DNA from: Stramonita haemastoma
Taxonomy: Eukaryota; Mollusca; Gastropoda; Neogastropoda; Muricidae
Length of the DNA: 10,000 bases
Direction: 5' to 3'
Assembly: GCA_030674155.1 (NCBI GenBank)
Contig: CM060338.1
Location: forward strand, 2,707,307-2,717,306
The translations under genes and the position numbers were made by a program. Under the pieces are notes generated by a model. That model was not told the DNA's origin and did no database searches. It saw only the letters and a list, made by a program, of their open reading frames with translations. Of the stretch, positions 8,671 to 10,000 are shown in pieces (positions within the stretch are counted from its first letter, which is position 1; every line of letters starts with the position of its first letter).

Positions 8671-9099
8671 TACACACACACACACACACACATACATACA
8701 TACATACATACATACATACATACATACATACATACATACATACATACATACATACATACATACATACCTACCTACCTACCTACCTACCTACCTACCTACC
8801 TACCTACCTACCTACCTACCTACCTACCTACATACATACATACATACATACATGCATACACACATGCATACACACATACATACATACATACATGCATACA
8901 TACATACATACATACATACATACATACATACATACATACATACATACATACATACATACATACATACATACATACATACATACATACATACATACATACG
9001 TACATACATACATACAGCCAGCCAGCCACCCAGCCACCCAGACAGACAGACAGCCAGCCAGACAGACAGCCAGACAGACAGACAGACAGACAGACAGAC
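8671..9099. repeat. Compound (CA)(CATA)(CCTA)(CATA)(CCAG)(CAGA) array
   Basis: In order: CA to about 8691, CATA to about 8766, CCTA to about 8830 (16 units), CATA again to about 9015 with CATG/CACA interruptions near 8851-8895 and one CGTA near 8999, then mixed CCAG and CAGA units to 9099. Adjacent motifs mostly differ by one base and join in phase. Confidence 0.97.
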
Positions 9100-9106
9100 A
9101 CGAAAC

Positions 9107-9470
9107 CAGCTGCCATGGCATAGTGGTGAGTGCCCTGGATTTCGAACTGGAAGGTCGTAGGTTCGAATCCCATAAGAGCCACAGGGATTTATCGGACTAC
9201 AGCTGACTCCTGAGTTTGCTATGGGTCTTTTGGAAGACTGGGACCACACAGTCGAGTTTCATTCACTTTACAGATGCGATTTTGAGAGTGTGGCTCATTT
9301 TACCTGACCAACACTGCAGGTATCTGTATATCTCAGGCCCGGTTGACGACGGGATAGATTGTAATAGGAAGTGTAAAGTAAAGCCCTGTCAAGTAGTCTC
9401 AAAGCACATGCAATTCCACAGCGGTATCATTATCTTATCTCCATTTATCTGCATACAATTAAAAAAAAAT
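9107..9470 (+). mobile_element. Second tRNA-headed SINE family
   Basis: A tRNA-like head (about 9109-9180) carries a consensus A box and B box. The body shares no visible similarity with the three minus-strand SINEs, so this is a different family. It contains CAGGGATTTATCGGAC, GGGTCTTTTGGAAGACTGGG and TCAGGCCCGGTTGACGACGG. The 3' end is uncertain: a short GTAAAGTAAAG stretch (9373-9383) could be a SINE-type tail, or the element could run on to the run of nine A at 9461-9469. The 5' end abuts the (CAGA)n array. No target-site duplication could be seen because one flank is repetitive. It encodes no protein. Confidence 0.7.
9116..9170 (+). promoter_or_regulatory. Internal Pol III promoter (A and B boxes), second SINE
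   Basis: A box TGGCATAGTGG (9116-9126) and B box GGTTCGAATCC (9160-9170) match the TRGYNNARNNG and GGTTCGANNCC consensus fully. The start-to-start spacing is 44 bases, the same as in SINE copy 1. Confidence 0.8.
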
Positions 9471-9582
9471 GTTTGAGTGGATGGTACCGAAGGCTCTGGT
9501 CTCATGGTGACCCCAGTTTGAGGTTTTCCCGCACACTTCTGTGCCTTTGTTGAGTTTGTGTCAAAGTCTTTGGGGTTGGAGG
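9471..9582. other. Spacer between two SINEs
   Basis: About 110 bases of unique, moderately GC-rich sequence (GGTCTCATGGTGACCCC, GGTTTTCCCGCACACTTC). It may be the decayed end of one of the neighbouring elements, but no boundary can be fixed. Confidence 0.4.
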
Positions 9583-9990
9583 TTATTTATTTTTATTTTA
9601 TTTTATTTATCTATTTTATTCATTCTTTTATAGCAAAGATAACGGAATAAGCAATCATGTGGTTTTTTTCTTCCAGTCCCCGTGTGTATGCAGTTGTGTA
9701 AATATTGTCACCTGTTCCCAGCGGCACACACATGGCCTACTCTTACGAAAAGCGGAACGGGATTTCACGAGTGCGCAAGATGTGCTGCGTGCGTTCGCAC
9801 ACGGGGCCTCGGTTTACAGTCTCATCGGAAAGACTAAGAAAAGAGGTTCACGGAGGTAGGCTCGTTGGAGGGACATTGTGGTGGTCGCCACCTCGGGTGG
9901 GTGACTCACTCAGTCTGGCTCCGCGACTGAGCTAATACTGTCGTTAGTAGGGGGCTTTGATAGTGGTGTCCTGCGATATTTTTCACTCAG
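9583..9990 (-). mobile_element. SINE copy 3, shared core with a different head
   Basis: On the minus strand the central block lies at 9834-9720 (TCTTTCCGATGAGACTGTAA, CCCCGTGTGCGAACGCACGC). The middle part matches copy 2, and the tail is A-rich with AATAAAATAAAAT units (about 9625-9583). The sequence upstream of the core (9835-9990) matches neither the head of copy 1 nor that of copy 2. It has an A-box match TAGCTCAGTCG (9934-9924) but only a poor B-box candidate (GGTGGCGACC, 9891-9882). I think I have seen this head beside this core in gastropod DNA, but cannot verify it. The head may continue past the window end. Confidence 0.72.
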
Positions 9991-10000
9991 AACAGGCGCC

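Noticed and set aside
9109..9181. Functional tRNA gene
   Set aside because: A and B boxes are perfect, but the acceptor-stem halves and anticodon stem do not pair properly. A SINE head fits better.
9477..9530. Third tRNA-like head (GGTACCGAAGG ... CCAGTTTGAGGTTTTCC)
   Set aside because: The A box lacks the required purines and the B box is too degenerate.

Overview
This window reads as nuclear DNA from an animal, most likely a marine gastropod mollusc. Nothing looks bacterial or viral: there is no operon-like packing and no long open frame outside simple repeats. Two kinds of evidence point to a gastropod. The first is the extreme load of long microsatellites. The second is a family of tRNA-headed SINEs whose central block (on the minus strand roughly GGATGAGACTATAAACCGAG...CCGTGTGCG) and tail (a GGGAGAGC-type palindrome beside GCGACGCGC) I recognise from memory as common in gastropod genomes and UTRs. 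No database search was possible, so the clade assignment is informed but unverified.

Layout. Positions 1-290 hold (AG)n and (CA)n arrays. Positions 290-655 are unique sequence with a weak minus-strand exon candidate. A 16-bp minisatellite covers 656-939. A compound array (GGA)n-(GAA)n-(CAGG)n-(CATA)n covers 1157-1468. Unique sequence at 1469-2070 contains the best splice-site pair in the window, around a possible 22-bp exon at 1900-1921. A (GA)n array lies at 2071-2176 and a 77-bp tandem duplication at 2477-2630. A purine-rich minisatellite covers about 2671-3710 and turns into a regular 62-bp higher-order array at 3206-3640. Long (GT)n, (GTAT)n and (CTAT)n arrays fill 3998-4416 and run straight into the tail of SINE copy 1 (4417-4860, minus strand), whose head abuts another (GT)n array to 5034.

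Unique sequence at 5035-5599 has several weak exon candidates. A MITE-like element with about 31-bp terminal inverted repeats (5710-6130) sits between two (TA)n arrays. SINE copy 2 (about 6720-7047, minus) follows, then about 260 bp of (CT)n, short (TA)n and (CA)n arrays, and about 390 bp of unique sequence with a small hairpin. A 20-bp minisatellite in two subfamilies covers 8131-8670, and a 430-bp compound tetranucleotide array runs to 9099. A second, unrelated tRNA-headed SINE (about 9107-9470, plus) and SINE copy 3 (about 9583-9990, minus) end the window.

Tandem repeats make up roughly two fifths of the window and recognisable interspersed elements roughly another 15 percent. No complete protein-coding gene can be supported. 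At most the window is intronic or intergenic with one or a few small exons. The interest lies in how the repeats are built: modular SINEs that share a central domain, a MITE nested in (TA)n, microsatellites attached to transposon ends, and minisatellites that preserve traces of stepwise growth.
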